Shown: in pieces, positions 27,582 through 37,484 of the stretch | Numbering within the stretch: position 1 is the first letter of the stretch | Layout of the letters: each line of letters opens with the position of its first letter | NCBI RefSeq assembly: GCF_033242265.1 | Contig: NZ_BTFW01000001.1 | Location: 1,896,501-1,960,500, forward strand | Source of the DNA: Novosphingobium sp. IK01 | Lineage (GTDB): Bacteria > Pseudomonadota > Alphaproteobacteria > Sphingomonadales > Sphingomonadaceae | DNA length: 64,000 nucleotides | Direction: 5' to 3' | Made by a program: the position numbers and the translations under genes | The notes under the pieces: generated by a model | Database searches by the model: none | What the model was told of the DNA's origin: nothing | The model's input: only the letters and a program-made list of their open reading frames with translations

Positions 27582-27881
27582 TTACAGCGCGCGCAGCATC
27601 ACCAGCCCGATGCACAGGACGACAATCGCCGTTCCGACGATTCCCTTGGCCAGATCGGCCCAGGTGAAGCGATCGAGATGGTCGTGCCGGAAGCGGGCAT
27701 AGCCGCGCGCGATGCTCTCGTTGCTGGCGATCATCCCCACGTCGAGGGCATTGGCCTCGCGCTTGAAATAGCGCACGAGCATGCCGTGCTCCTCGGGGGT
27801 GACATCGGGATAGGCGACAAGCAGCGCCTCGACATGCGCGCGGCGGGCGAGCGCGGTCGCGCTCTGGGTCTGGATGGTCAT
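27582..27881 (-). CDS. Small protein with a C-terminal membrane helix
   Basis: A 99-residue protein of unknown function. Residues 1-75 are soluble and charged (TPEEHGMLVRYFKREANALD is a recognisable stretch), and a membrane helix, LAKGIVGTAIVVLCIGLVML, ends the protein, so it is probably tail-anchored with the bulk in the cytoplasm. The ATG at 27881 has CAGGACG about 9 bp upstream; an ATG 6 codons earlier is less likely. It is convergent with ribA, and a hairpin element separates the stops. Confidence 0.7.
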   Translation of the reverse strand: MTIQTQSATALARRAHVEALLVAYPDVTPEEHGMLVRYFKREANALDVGMIASNESIARGYARFRHDHLDRFTWADLAKGIVGTAIVVLCIGLVMLRAL

Positions 27882-27922
27882 ACAAATTCGTCCTGACAAA
27901 AAAGAGAAAAGGGTCTTTTTCG

Positions 27923-28306
27923 TCAGGCGAACGGCGGCGCGCGCGGCGTTCCGGGAGAGAGCAGCGGCAGGACGGCCAGCGGCGGCCCGGTGGACGCAGG
28001 CCAGACACCGCGCGGCAGCGCGAGCCCGAGCGCAACGGGCACAGGAAGAACAACGAGCGGCACAAGCGGCAGGGGGAGCGGCGCGAGCGACCGCGCCACG
28101 GCCAGCGCCGTCCGCGCCGGAGCCACCGCCATTTCAACCGTATCGAGCGAAAAGGCCGAGCCATGGCGCAAGCCGGGCAAGCCGGTTCCCGGCGCCCCGC
28201 CCAGCCCCCCGCCCGCATCGCAGGCAAAGGCCGAAAGCGCGACGGTCAGCACCAGCAGGGCCGCCCACAAGCGACCGGCCAGACCGAAAGAAAACCGGCT
28301 CAACAC
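27923..28306 (-). CDS. Doubtful hypothetical protein
   Basis: An open frame after the beta-helix gene on the same strand, starting at a GTG (28306) without a good ribosome site. It would give about 127 residues with one hydrophobic helix near the N terminus (LWAALLVLTVALSAFAC) and a Leu/Pro-rich remainder. No family is recognised and the composition could be a by-product of GC-rich DNA. It is listed because the 430-bp space is otherwise empty. Confidence 0.25.
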   Translation of the reverse strand: MLSRFSFGLAGRLWAALLVLTVALSAFACDAGGGLGGAPGTGLPGLRHGSAFSLDTVEMAVAPARTALAVARSLAPLPLPLVPLVVLPVPVALGLALPRGVWPASTGPPLAVLPLLSPGTPRAPPFA

Positions 28307-28328
28307 ATCCGCAGGAATAGCGCGCAAG

Positions 28329-29363
28329 TCAGCGGCGCGCAAACTGCGCGACACCCGGCCCCAGCGCATTGGGGCCCATCTGGATGCCATCGCCCGACCA
28401 GTCGGCCACGAATGTCGTCTGCCGCGCGAGGCCCGGCACCAGCCGCGCGGTGTTGTCGCGGATCACCAGCCCAGCCGCGCTGTGCTTGTGGCCTTCGGCG
28501 GCATTGGCGATGAACGTGCTGTAGTTTTCCTTGTCGGCCCCTTGCACGAACCAGTTGCGCGCAATCAGCCCGCTGGCGCCGATGGACAGGTCGATCATGT
28601 AGTTGGTGGTATGGCCCCGGCTGTCGTCGAAGCTGGAATCGGTCACCTCGATCTGCGCGGCATGGCTTTTGACATAGTGCCCGCCCATGCCCTGCTCGAA
28701 CCGGCTGCGGCGCACGGCAAGGCTCGCCAGTTCGCCGAAATAGATCGAATGGGCGCACGAGAGCCCACGGTCGCAGCGCCCGAGGCGGGTGAACGTCGAT
28801 TGCTCGATCACCGCATGACCCGAGAGATTGTTGGCCGAGAGGATGCCCTCGTCGCTGTCGCGGAACCAGTCCTCGCGCACGGTCAGGTCGCCCCCTTCGA
28901 GGCGGATGCCCGCGCCATTGCCGTCCCCGATCTTGAGATTCTGGAAGATCAGTCCCTCGACCCGCGACGAACGCCCGCGCAGCACGAGCGCGGCCTTGCC
29001 CTCGCACACGGTGCCATCGAAGATCGACTGCCCCGGCACTTGCGCGACAAAGGCAATGGAGCCGTGCGGCTGCACCCCGCAATCGTGCCACGTGCCCGGC
29101 GCGATGCGGATCGTGCCGGTGCCGGTGTCGATGGCGTTGATCGCGTCCTGAAGACGGTCATAGCCCTGCCCGGTCTCGACCACGGTATAGGGGGCCGCGG
29201 CCTGCGTTTGCGCAATCTGGGCCTGCGCCTTTTGGGCCAGCAGAGCGCCGGTGGGGATCGCCGCCAGCACGCCCAGCGCAAGAAGCATCAGGCGCTGGCG
29301 CGAGGCGCGATGCCGGTTCAGGCGCCGGTTCAGGCGGGTTTCCATATCCATCTGCATGATCAC
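28329..29363 (-). CDS. Exported right-handed beta-helix protein
   Basis: A 344-residue protein with a basic N terminus, a hydrophobic signal segment (LMLLALGVLAAIPTGALLA, about 25-43, cleavage near AQAQ) and a repeat-rich body typical of parallel beta-helix/pectin-lyase-fold proteins. A TIRIAPGTWHD opening is followed by strands built on SRVEGLIFQNLKI, DLTVREDWFRDSDEGIL and HAVIEQSTFTRLG. No polysaccharide-lyase catalytic pattern is evident. It probably acts in the periplasm or outside. A start at residue 6 or later is possible because several Met lie near the N terminus. Confidence 0.8.
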   Translation of the reverse strand: MIMQMDMETRLNRRLNRHRASRQRLMLLALGVLAAIPTGALLAQKAQAQIAQTQAAAPYTVVETGQGYDRLQDAINAIDTGTGTIRIAPGTWHDCGVQPHGSIAFVAQVPGQSIFDGTVCEGKAALVLRGRSSRVEGLIFQNLKIGDGNGAGIRLEGGDLTVREDWFRDSDEGILSANNLSGHAVIEQSTFTRLGRCDRGLSCAHSIYFGELASLAVRRSRFEQGMGGHYVKSHAAQIEVTDSSFDDSRGHTTNYMIDLSIGASGLIARNWFVQGADKENYSTFIANAAEGHKHSAAGLVIRDNTARLVPGLARQTTFVADWSGDGIQMGPNALGPGVAQFARR

Positions 29364-29497
29364 AACCGTTTCCCCGCCTTTGTGCGGAGCATTCTATCGC
29401 AGAATGGTTGACCGCCCGTTTAGGTTCCGAGCGCAGACCTATGCACGCAACGACAAAACGCGCCAGCCCCGAAAGAACGGCGCCAGTCCCTCAGAAT

Positions 29498-29581
29498 CTG
29501 ATTCGAAATTCGCCGAAGAGGCGAATTTCGGTTCGGCACCGGGCTGGTGCCGAACCATCCGAAACGACAGTTTCGGATCAG
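29498..29581. repeat. Hairpin element, copy 2 (three hairpins in a row)
   Basis: Three perfect hairpins stand side by side: 11 bp at 29504-29530 (CGAAATTCGCC), 11 bp at 29530-29556 (GGTTCGGCACC) and 9 bp at 29557-29578 (ATCCGAAAC-GACA). The outer ends CTGATTCGAAA and TTTCGGATCAG are inverted repeats of each other with one mismatch. Bases 29546-29581 are the exact reverse complement of 58945-58980. The element ends 4 bp before the recQ stop. Confidence 0.85.
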
Positions 29582-29585
29582 TCCC

Positions 29586-31424
29586 TCAATGACGCGCAAT
29601 TTCTTCGAGAAAACGCTGGCCATAGGCATCGCGCTTGCGCGTGCCGACCCCGCCGATGGCCGCCAGATCGGCCAGCGTGCGCGGGCGGCTGGCCGCCATT
29701 TCGCGCAGGACCGCATCGTGGAACACCACATAGGGCGGCACATTGGCTTCGCTCGCGATGGCGCGGCGCAGCGCGCGCAGCGCCTCGAACAGCGGATCGC
29801 CCACGGGATTGAGCGCGGCGCCCGCCCCTGCCGTCTTGCCGCGCCGCTTGCTCCCGCCCCGCTCGCGCACCGGCGGCAAGGCCAGTTCGACGGTCTGCTC
29901 GCCCTTGAGAATCGCGCGTGCGTCTCCGGCCAGCGCCAGCCCGCCATGCTCGGTCGCGGTCAGGGTGCCGCGCGCCAGCAGCGCGCGCGACAGGGCCTTG
30001 AGCAGCGGAGCCTGATCGGGCCCGACGATGCCGAACACCGAAAGTTCGTCGTGTCCGCGCGCGCGCACCCGCTCGTCGGCTTGTCCGGTCAGCACTTTTT
30101 CGAGGTGGCCGAGGCCATAGCTCTGCCCGGTGCGATAGACCGCCGAGAGCAGCTTGCGCGCGAGTTCGGTCGCGTCGGTCAGGGCCGGCGGTTCGAGGCA
30201 GTTGTCGCAATTGCCACACGTCGCGGGCGGGTTTTCGCCGAAATGGCGCAGCAGGACCGCGCGGCGGCAGGCGGTCGTCTCGACCAGGCCCGCCAGCGCG
30301 TCGAGCCGGGTGCGTTCGCCCTGGCGGCGGGTCTCGTCCACTTCGGCCAGCCGCTGGCGGGCACGGGCGAAATCGTCCGCCCCCCACAGCATCAGCGCCA
30401 CCGAAGGATCGCCGTCGCGCCCGGCGCGCCCGGTTTCCTGATAATAGCCCTCGATCGACTTGGGCAGCCCGGCATGGGCGACAAAGCGCACGTCGGGCTT
30501 GTCGATCCCCATGCCGAAGGCGACCGTGGCGACGATCACCATGTCCTCGCTCGACACGAAGGCTTCCTGATTGGCCGCGCGGACATGGGCGGGCAGCCCG
30601 GCGTGATAGGGCAGCACGCGGCGCCCCTCGGCACCAAGCTGCGCGCCGAGTTGCTCGGCCAGCTTCTCCACTTGCGCGCGGGTGGGCGCATAGACGACCC
30701 CCGGCCCCGGATTGTCGGCGATGAACCGCAGGATCTGGCGCTGCGGATTGTCGCGCGGGGCGATCCGGTACTGGATATTGGGCCGGTCAAACCCGGCGAC
30801 GATCAGCCCGTCGGCCGGGATGCCGAGCTGTTCGAGGATGTCGGCGCGGGTGTGCCGGTCGGCCGTCGCCGTCAGCGCCAGACGCGGCACCTGCGGGAAG
30901 GCGTCCATCAGCGGGCGCATCAGGCGATAGTCGGGCCGGAAATCGTGGCCCCATTCCGAAACGCAGTGCGCCTCGTCGATGGCAAACAGGCTGAGCGGGG
31001 CCTTCGACAACAGCTCGCGGAAATGGGGCTGGCTGGCGCGCTCGGGCGCGACATAGAGCAAGTCCAGCTCGCCCGCGCGGAAGCGGTCGATGGTCACCTC
31101 GCGGTCGGTATCGACGCTGGTGAGCGCGGCAGCGCGGATGCCGTTGGCGGTCGCCGAGCGCAACTGGTCATGCATCAGCGCGATCAGCGGCGAGACGACC
31201 ACGCACGTCCCTTCGAGCATGACCGCAGGCAACTGGTAGGTCAGCGACTTGCCCGCGCCCGTGGGCATCACCGCAAGGGTGGAGCGCCCCGCCAGCGCGC
31301 GCGCGACGACCTGATCCTGCACCCCGCGAAAACCGGGAAACCCGAAGACTTGCGCCAGACACTTGCGCGCCTCGTCAAGATCAGGGCCAAGGCCGGGGAC
31401 AGGATCAAGCAAAACGGAGGTCAT
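29586..31424 (-). CDS. recQ: ATP-dependent DNA helicase RecQ
   Basis: RecQ is a 3'-5' superfamily 2 helicase in recombination and replication-fork repair. Walker A MPTGAGKSLTYQ, DEAH box in FAIDEAHCVSEWGHDFRPDY and motif VI in QETGRAGRDG are present. The zinc-binding RecQ-C region has Cys at CRRAVLLRHFGENPPATCGNCDNC (motif summarised; four Cys), and an HRDC-like domain ends the protein (LREMAASRPRTLADLAAIGGVG). The ATG at 31424 was chosen because upstream residues resemble no helicase. The stop abuts a hairpin element. Confidence 0.95.
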   Translation of the reverse strand: MTSVLLDPVPGLGPDLDEARKCLAQVFGFPGFRGVQDQVVARALAGRSTLAVMPTGAGKSLTYQLPAVMLEGTCVVVSPLIALMHDQLRSATANGIRAAALTSVDTDREVTIDRFRAGELDLLYVAPERASQPHFRELLSKAPLSLFAIDEAHCVSEWGHDFRPDYRLMRPLMDAFPQVPRLALTATADRHTRADILEQLGIPADGLIVAGFDRPNIQYRIAPRDNPQRQILRFIADNPGPGVVYAPTRAQVEKLAEQLGAQLGAEGRRVLPYHAGLPAHVRAANQEAFVSSEDMVIVATVAFGMGIDKPDVRFVAHAGLPKSIEGYYQETGRAGRDGDPSVALMLWGADDFARARQRLAEVDETRRQGERTRLDALAGLVETTACRRAVLLRHFGENPPATCGNCDNCLEPPALTDATELARKLLSAVYRTGQSYGLGHLEKVLTGQADERVRARGHDELSVFGIVGPDQAPLLKALSRALLARGTLTATEHGGLALAGDARAILKGEQTVELALPPVRERGGSKRRGKTAGAGAALNPVGDPLFEALRALRRAIASEANVPPYVVFHDAVLREMAASRPRTLADLAAIGGVGTRKRDAYGQRFLEEIARH

Positions 31425-31597
31425 CCCCCGGCCTATGACAGATCGCCGCCGCGCTCGCCAGTGCCCGAAGCGGCACCCCTGCCGTATCGGTGGCTTCCCC
31501 CCCCCGCCTCCCTTGCCATGAGTCAAGGCCCGCCCCATTTCCCGTGGTAAGGTCGCGGAGCCCGTTTTTCGTGATCCAGCCAGAGGACCCCCGCCCC

Positions 31598-32977
31598 ATG
31601 ACCACCCGCATCGAAAGCGACAGCATCGGCACCATCGCCGTTCCCGCGCAGGCCTATTGGGGCGCACAGACCCAGCGTTCGCTCGAAAACTTCCCGTTCG
31701 GGCCCAATGAACGCATGCCCATCGGCATCATCCACGCCCTCGCGCTGATCAAGCAGGCCGCCGCCCGCGTCAACCGCACCCACGACCTGGCCCCCGGCGT
31801 GGCCGACGCCATCGAACACGCCGCCGCCGAAGTGGCCGCCGGGCACCACGACGACCAGTTCCCGCTGGTCATCTGGCAGACCGGCAGCGGCACGCAGACC
31901 AACATGAACGTCAACGAGGTGATCGCCGGACGCGCCAACGAATGCCTTTCGGGCACGCGCGGTGGCCGCAGCCCGGTCCACCCCAACGATGATGTCAACC
32001 GCAGCCAGTCCTCGAACGACAGCTTCCCCACCGCGCTCCATGTCGCCGCCGTCGTCGCGCTCAACCGCGACCTGCTCCCCGCGCTCGACCTGCTGACCAA
32101 TGCGCTCGACACCGCCGCGCGCGAATGGGCCGGGATCGTCAAGATCGGGCGCACCCATTTGCAGGATGCCACCCCGCTCACGCTGGGGCAGGAATTTTCC
32201 GCCTACGTCCAGCAGTTGCGCGATGCCAAAGTGCGCCTGCGCCATGCCGAGGAGCATCTGCTGCGTCTGGCCCAGGGCGGAACGGCGGTCGGCACCGGGC
32301 TCAACACCCCGCCCAGCTTTGCCACGGAGATGGCCGCGCAACTGGCCGAACTGACCGGCCATGCCTTCGTGCCCGCCCCCAACCCGTTCGAGGCGCTGGC
32401 CAGCAACGACGCGCTGGTGCAGTTTTCGGCGACACTGGCCACGCTGGCGGTGGCCCTCACCAAGATCGCCAACGACATCCGCCTGCTCGGCTCTGGCCCG
32501 CGCTCGGGGCTGGGCGAGCTGGACCTGCCCGCCAACGAGCCGGGCAGCTCGATCATGCCGGGCAAGGTCAACCCGACCCAGTGCGAGATGCTCACGATGG
32601 TCGCCGCGCAAGTGATCGGCAACCATCAGGCGGTGACGCTGGGCGGCCTTCAGGGGCACCTCGAACTCAATGTGTTCAAGCCGATGATCGGAGCCGCCGT
32701 GCTGCGTTCGGTTCACCTGCTGAGCGTGGGCATGGAAAGCTTTGCCGAACGCTGTGTCGAGGGGATCGAGCCCAACACCCGCCGCATTGCCGAACTGGTC
32801 GACCGCTCGCTGATGCTGGTGACCGCGCTCGCCCCGGCGATCGGCTATGATGCGGCCGCGCGCATCGCCAAGCATGCCCATGCCTCGGGCACGACCCTGC
32901 GCGAGGCGGGGCTGGCGCTCGGCCTTGTCGACGAGGCGACCTTCGACCGCCTTGTGCGCCCGCAGGACATGGTCTGA
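31598..32977 (+). CDS. fumC: Class II fumarate hydratase
   Basis: FumC interconverts fumarate and malate in the TCA cycle, without an iron-sulfur cluster. The 459-residue protein has the superfamily signature [15 protein letters not shown] (about 315-329), the [15 protein letters not shown] region, [19 protein letters not shown] and [16 protein letters not shown]. The ATG at 31598 begins the conserved N terminus ([14 protein letters not shown]). A very strong terminator follows. Confidence 0.95.
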   Translation: MTTRIESDSIGTIAVPAQAYWGAQTQRSLENFPFGPNERMPIGIIHALALIKQAAARVNRTHDLAPGVADAIEHAAAEVAAGHHDDQFPLVIWQTGSGTQTNMNVNEVIAGRANECLSGTRGGRSPVHPNDDVNRSQSSNDSFPTALHVAAVVALNRDLLPALDLLTNALDTAAREWAGIVKIGRTHLQDATPLTLGQEFSAYVQQLRDAKVRLRHAEEHLLRLAQGGTAVGTGLNTPPSFATEMAAQLAELTGHAFVPAPNPFEALASNDALVQFSATLATLAVALTKIANDIRLLGSGPRSGLGELDLPANEPGSSIMPGKVNPTQCEMLTMVAAQVIGNHQAVTLGGLQGHLELNVFKPMIGAAVLRSVHLLSVGMESFAERCVEGIEPNTRRIAELVDRSLMLVTALAPAIGYDAAARIAKHAHASGTTLREAGLALGLVDEATFDRLVRPQDMV

Positions 32978-32993
32978 GCAGACGAATGACAGG

Positions 32994-33032
32994 AAAAAAG
33001 CCGCCGCTTCGGGGCGAAGCGGCGGCTTTTTT
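32994..33032. terminator. Bidirectional rho-independent terminator
   Basis: A perfect 17-bp stem (AAAAAAGCCGCCGCTTC and its complement) with loop GGGGC. The A-run on one side and T-run on the other allow termination of both fumC (plus) and the His/Arg-rich gene (minus). Confidence 0.92.
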
Positions 33033-33051
33033 CAGCAATCAGCGCGGGTGA

Positions 33052-33315
33052 TCAGCGGCAGATGCGCACGCGGTGATGATGGCGCCATTCCCAGCGGCAC
33101 ACCGGGCGATAATGACGGCGATCCCAGCGGTCGCGGTGGCCCCAACGCCCCTCGCGATACCAGCGCCCCTCGCGATAATGGCCGCCCCGATAATGATCAT
33201 CATGCCAACCCCGATCATGGCCACGATCATGGGCCTGCGCCTCGACCGAGGCGACGGGCACCAGCAAGGCCGCGGCCAGCGCCGCGCCGATCAGCTTTGC
33301 AGACTTGGTAAACAT
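33052..33315 (-). CDS. Exported His/Arg-rich small protein
   Basis: An 87-residue protein with a signal peptide (about 1-27, ending VASVEAQA) followed by a strongly basic, His- and Trp-rich body with repeated HYREGRWYREGRW-type units and a C terminus containing CRWEWRHHHRVRIC. The two Cys may form a disulfide. His density suggests metal binding or acid/stress interaction, but this is inference. The ATG at 33315 has AGGGAAA 8 bp upstream. It is between the convergent fumC terminator and aroC on the same strand. Confidence 0.75.
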   Translation of the reverse strand: MFTKSAKLIGAALAAALLVPVASVEAQAHDRGHDRGWHDDHYRGGHYREGRWYREGRWGHRDRWDRRHYRPVCRWEWRHHHRVRICR

Positions 33316-33374
33316 CGTATCTTTCCCTGATAACGCGATCAGCAAGATCGCGGACGGTCAGGGAAAAAACGTGT

Positions 33375-34478
33375 TCAGCCCTGCCCGGTTCCGCGTCCCG
33401 CGCCGCATTGGCCGCGCTGGAGCAACTTCTGGTCGGCCAGAACCAGCGCCATCATCGCCTCGACGACGGGCACCCCGCGAATGCCCACGCAAGGATCGTG
33501 GCGGCCCTTGGTGAACAGGTCCGTCGCCTCGCCCTCGCGGGTGATCGTGGGCATCGGCGTCAGGATCGAGGAGGTCGGCTTGAAGGCCACGCGCACGCTC
33601 ACCGGCTGGCCGGTCGAGATGCCCCCGGCGATCCCGCCTGCATGGTTGGCGAGGAACAGCGGCCCGGCATCAGCGCCTTCGGGCGCCGGGCGCATCGGGT
33701 CGGCATTGCCTTCGCCAGTGTTGGCCGCCGCGGCAAAGCCGTCGCCGATTTCCACGCCCTTGACCGCGTTGATGCCCATCATCGCATGGGCCAGTTCGGC
33801 GTCGAGCTTGGCATAGAGCGGCGCGCCCCAGCCCGCCGGAACCCCGGTGGCCACGCATTCGACCACCGCGCCCAGCGAAGACCCCGCCTTGCGCGCCTTG
33901 TCGACCAGTTCCTCCCAGCGCGCCGCCGCGCTGGCGTCGGGGCAGAAGAACGGGTTGCGGGTGATTTCCGCCGCGTCGAACCGGGCCGGGTCGATGGCAT
34001 CGCCGCCGATCGCGCTGACCCAGGCCAGGATCGTCACTTCGGGGATGACCAGCCGCGCCACGCCGCCCGCCGCCACACGCGCCGCCGTCTCGCGCGCAGA
34101 AGACCGCCCGCCGCCGCGATAGTCGCGGAAGCCGTACTTGGCGTCATAGGCATAGTCGGCATGGCCGGGGCGATAGGCCTTGGCGACCTCGGAATAGTCC
34201 TTCGAGCGCTGGTCGGTGTTCTCGATCATCAGGCTGATCGGGGTGCCGGTGGTGCGCCCCTCGAACACGCCCGAGAGGATCTTCACCTGATCGGGTTCGT
34301 TGCGCTGGGTGGTGAAGCGCGACTGGCCCGGACGGCGCGCGTCGAGAAAGGGCTGGATCATGCCTTCATCGATGGCCAGCCCCGGCGGGCAGCCGTCCAC
34401 CACGGCGCCCAGCGCCGGCCCATGGCTTTCCCCCCAGGTGGTGAAGCGGAACAGGTGTCCGAAGGAATTGATGCTCAT
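33375..34478 (-). CDS. aroC: Chorismate synthase
   Basis: AroC makes chorismate from EPSP with reduced FMN, the last common step to aromatic amino acids. The three family signatures are present: [18 protein letters not shown] (about 16-33), the [20 protein letters not shown] block (about 127-146) and the FMN-binding [12 protein letters not shown] region with [17 protein letters not shown] near the C terminus. The protein has 367 residues, starting at the ATG 34478. Confidence 0.95.
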   Translation of the reverse strand: MSINSFGHLFRFTTWGESHGPALGAVVDGCPPGLAIDEGMIQPFLDARRPGQSRFTTQRNEPDQVKILSGVFEGRTTGTPISLMIENTDQRSKDYSEVAKAYRPGHADYAYDAKYGFRDYRGGGRSSARETAARVAAGGVARLVIPEVTILAWVSAIGGDAIDPARFDAAEITRNPFFCPDASAAARWEELVDKARKAGSSLGAVVECVATGVPAGWGAPLYAKLDAELAHAMMGINAVKGVEIGDGFAAAANTGEGNADPMRPAPEGADAGPLFLANHAGGIAGGISTGQPVSVRVAFKPTSSILTPMPTITREGEATDLFTKGRHDPCVGIRGVPVVEAMMALVLADQKLLQRGQCGAGRGTGQG

Positions 34479-34764
34479 GGGCACAGGGCCTTGCGCGAAG
34501 CCGCGCAAAAAGTCCACCGGGCTTGCGCAAGGCCCGCCGCTTGAGGAACGGCAATAAGCCCATGAGGGCTGCAAATGAAAACCCATGAAAAGAAGATAAA
34601 AACCCGCACGACATGATCTGAAAAATTGAGGCTCTGATACTTTTTCTTCATAACAGCGAAAGTCACGCGCTTATTGAAACAACTGCATATCCCCCACGGC
34701 CCGCCCCTGACTATCCCCCTGTCAACGGCAACAGGCCAAAAAAGCATTCGGGGTGAATTCAGTC
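34479..34764. other. AT-rich intergenic region before the TonB-dependent receptor
   Basis: 286 bp between divergent aroC and the receptor gene. Bases about 34570-34690 are much richer in A and T than the rest of the window. A possible sigma-70 promoter is TTGAGG (34628-34633), 17 bp, CATAAC (34651-34656), on the plus strand. I see no clear Fur box. Confidence 0.45.
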
Positions 34765-37071
34765 ATGATCGCGATCATCAACAGGGGGCGTTTTTTCAAG
34801 GAGGCAACTCTTCTGGCGTCGAGCGCGCTGCTGGCCATCGGCACGGCAGCGCACGCCGCGCCGGACGCAGAAGCCGCGCCGGGTGATGAAGCGGTCGCTC
34901 CCGCTCCGGCAGAAGGTGAAACCACCGCGCCCGAACTGGTGGTAACCGGCCACGCCGACGATGCCATCCAGACCGTCCAGCGCACGCCCGCCTCGATCAC
35001 CAGCCTCTCGGGCGAGAAGCTGGCCCAGCAGGGCATCTCCACGATCCGCGAACTGGGCAATATCGTGCCCAACCTGTTCCAGCAGCGCACGTCGGTTTCG
35101 TACCTCAACGCGGTGTTCTCGATCCGCGGGGTCGGCGAATTCGACCCGCAGGGCGAGCCTTCGGTGCCGATCTATGTCGACGGGGTCTATATTCCCAAAG
35201 TGCTCGGCTCGCAGCAGGAACTGCTCGACATCGAGCGCCTCGAAGTGGCGCGCGGGCCGCAGGGGCAGTCGTTCGGCCACAGCGCCGAGGGCGGCACGAT
35301 TTCGATCACCACGACCGTTCCCGACAAGGAGCGCAAGTTCAAGGCCCAGCTGGCCTATGGCAACTACAACGACGTGCGCGCGGGCATTGCCGCCTCGGGG
35401 CCGCTGGGCGGCGATTTCTATGGCGGGGTGGCGCTGTCCTATCACCGCCGCGACGGCTTTGACCGTAACGTGACCGTGGGCAGGGACGTGAACACCGTCA
35501 ACTATCTGGCCGGGCGGATCAAGCTGCGCTACGCGCCCGGCGACCGGCTCGACGTGATCCTCACGATCTCAGGCGTGCACGACCGTTCGACCGTGCGCGG
35601 GGTGCAGGACGCGCTGCGCGGCAACACCAATGCCTACAACCAGGTCTATCCGTGGAACCGCTATGACCAGCTCTCGGCCAGCCTCGCGGTGCGCTATGCG
35701 TTCAACGACAGGCTCACGCTCTCGTCGCTGACATCGGCCTACGGGTTCTACCAGCACGCGTTCTATGACAATACCGGGGACTATTACGCGCGCACCAGCC
35801 AGCTCGTCACCTACAAGGACCGCGCCTATCAGGAAGACCTGAAGCTTGAAGGCGACAGCGGGATCGCCCACTTCACCGCCGGGCTCTACCTGTTCCGCGA
35901 GGAGTGGTACACCAACCGCCGCGCCATCATGGCCGCCAATGCCCCGGTCAATCCGGCGGCCCTGCTCTACCAGCCGGTCTATGCGCAGATCCAGCAGAAC
36001 ACCGACAATATCGCCCCTTACGCGCAGGCCGCCCTCGCGCTGACGCCGCGGGCCACGCTGACCCTGGGCCTGCGCTACAACTGGGAACGCCACAGCCAGG
36101 CCAACAGCCTTTCGTGGCTGGTCGACAGCGCCAGCCACACCGCCACCCCGTCCAACATCCTGCAAGTGATCAACAACACCCCCGTCGGCCCGCCGATCTG
36201 GTCGACCGGCAATCTCCACGACAGCTGGGACACCTGGGCCCCGCGCATCGCCTTCGACTATCGCTTCTCGTCGAACGTGCGCGGCTATGTCACGCGCTCG
36301 GAAGGGACCAAGTCGGGCGGCTACGACTATCGCGCCCAGTCGGCGGCGACCGGGCTGCGCCAGGCCTCCACCCCGTTCAACCCCGAACGCGCGATCAACT
36401 ATGAAGGCGGCATCAAGACCGAATGGGCGGGCGGGCGCCTGCGCGCCAACCTTTCGGGCTTCTACATCGATTTCCGCAACATTCAGGTGACCGCGCTCGA
36501 TCCGGTCGCGCAGATCTCCCGCCGCTTCAACGCCGGGCGCGGCAAGAGCCACGGGATCGAGTTCGAGGGCACGGCGATCCCGGTTCAGGGGCTCCAGCTC
36601 GATTTCAACGCCAGCTGGCTCAAGGCCCGGCTCGACCGCTACGACGGCACAGTCACCAGCGTCACGTATGCCAATGGCGTGCGGCTCTACAGCAGCCCGC
36701 GCGCGGGCAATGCCCTGCCCAACAGCCCCGAATGGCAGGCGCGGTTTGCCGCGACATGGCAGGTGCCGGTCAGGATGCCGGGCCGCTGGTCGCTGGGCGG
36801 CGATGTCAACTACCAGAGCAGCAGCTACAGCGCGATCACCAACAACTTCTCCGATCTCGTCCCCGCGCAGACCTATTTCAACGCCGCGCTCAGCTACACC
36901 ACCGCCAACGAGGCCTGGGCCTTCACGCTCTCGGGCCGGAATCTGGCCAACAAGCGCTATGCGCAAGGGGTCGGCTATGTCGCCGCGAGTGCGACCGGCG
37001 AGGCGCTCTATCGCTCGACCAACTACAACGATCCGCGCACGGTGCTCTTCACGGTGACGTGGAAGAAGTAG
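34765..37071 (+). CDS. TonB-dependent outer-membrane receptor
   Basis: A 768-residue ligand-gated outer-membrane transporter energised by TonB. After a signal peptide (about 1-28, ending AAHAA) and an acidic Ala/Pro stretch comes the TonB-box-like ELVVTGHADD, the plug domain (RTPASITSLSGEKLAQQGIS, FSIRGVGEFDPQGEP, EVARGPQGQSFGHSAEGGTI) and a 22-strand barrel ending in FTVTWKK with the usual C-terminal aromatic. It resembles the pesticin/Fe-siderophore-like receptors common in sphingomonads, whose substrates are often plant or aromatic compounds; the ligand is unknown. A GTG at 34753 is an alternative start; GGGGTG lies 9 bp before the ATG at 34765. Confidence 0.88.
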   Translation: MIAIINRGRFFKEATLLASSALLAIGTAAHAAPDAEAAPGDEAVAPAPAEGETTAPELVVTGHADDAIQTVQRTPASITSLSGEKLAQQGISTIRELGNIVPNLFQQRTSVSYLNAVFSIRGVGEFDPQGEPSVPIYVDGVYIPKVLGSQQELLDIERLEVARGPQGQSFGHSAEGGTISITTTVPDKERKFKAQLAYGNYNDVRAGIAASGPLGGDFYGGVALSYHRRDGFDRNVTVGRDVNTVNYLAGRIKLRYAPGDRLDVILTISGVHDRSTVRGVQDALRGNTNAYNQVYPWNRYDQLSASLAVRYAFNDRLTLSSLTSAYGFYQHAFYDNTGDYYARTSQLVTYKDRAYQEDLKLEGDSGIAHFTAGLYLFREEWYTNRRAIMAANAPVNPAALLYQPVYAQIQQNTDNIAPYAQAALALTPRATLTLGLRYNWERHSQANSLSWLVDSASHTATPSNILQVINNTPVGPPIWSTGNLHDSWDTWAPRIAFDYRFSSNVRGYVTRSEGTKSGGYDYRAQSAATGLRQASTPFNPERAINYEGGIKTEWAGGRLRANLSGFYIDFRNIQVTALDPVAQISRRFNAGRGKSHGIEFEGTAIPVQGLQLDFNASWLKARLDRYDGTVTSVTYANGVRLYSSPRAGNALPNSPEWQARFAATWQVPVRMPGRWSLGGDVNYQSSSYSAITNNFSDLVPAQTYFNAALSYTTANEAWAFTLSGRNLANKRYAQGVGYVAASATGEALYRSTNYNDPRTVLFTVTWKK

Positions 37072-37172
37072 GCGCAGAAGGGCGGCGGCGGGCCCTCCCC
37101 CGCCGCCGCCCCTTGCGCAGCAGGCAAAAACGCGATTGCCCTGCCCCACCGGCACGCCTTAAGGCTGCCCCC

Positions 37173-37484
37173 ATGTACCTCGTCGTCTTCCGCAACCGCA
37201 AACGCGCAGGGCTCGATGCGCAGGCCTATCAAACCGATGCCGCGGCGATGGAAACGCTCGCCCGCGCGCAGCCGGGCTTCCTTGCGTTCAAGTCCTACGT
37301 GGCCGACGATGGCGAGGTGATCGCCCTGTCCGAATGGGACAGCGAGGAGGCCGCGCTCGGCTGGCGCCGTCAGGCCGACCATGCGCAAGTCCAGGCCCGC
37401 GGGCGCGAGGCCTATTACGAGAGCTATTCCCTGTTTGCCGGAACCCCCAGCCGGGTCCACCACTTCAAGAGAACCACCCCATGA
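37173..37484 (+). CDS. Antibiotic-biosynthesis-monooxygenase (ABM) fold protein
   Basis: A 103-residue ferredoxin-like-fold protein. The pattern MYLVVFRNRKRAGLD at the N terminus, MAMETLARAQPGFLAFKSY-like helix (METLARAQPGFLAFKSY as seen) and VIALSEWDSEEAALGWRRQA match dimeric ABM/heme-degrading-like proteins. Family members include monooxygenases and proteins of unknown role; no cofactor site can be assigned. Its TGA overlaps the ATG of the next gene (ATGA), so the two are cotranslated. Confidence 0.8.
   Translation: MYLVVFRNRKRAGLDAQAYQTDAAAMETLARAQPGFLAFKSYVADDGEVIALSEWDSEEAALGWRRQADHAQVQARGREAYYESYSLFAGTPSRVHHFKRTTP

Noticed and set aside
27874..29411. Plus-strand frames opposite the beta-helix gene
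   Set aside because: Antisense shadows with Arg/Ala/Pro-rich composition and no ribosome site.
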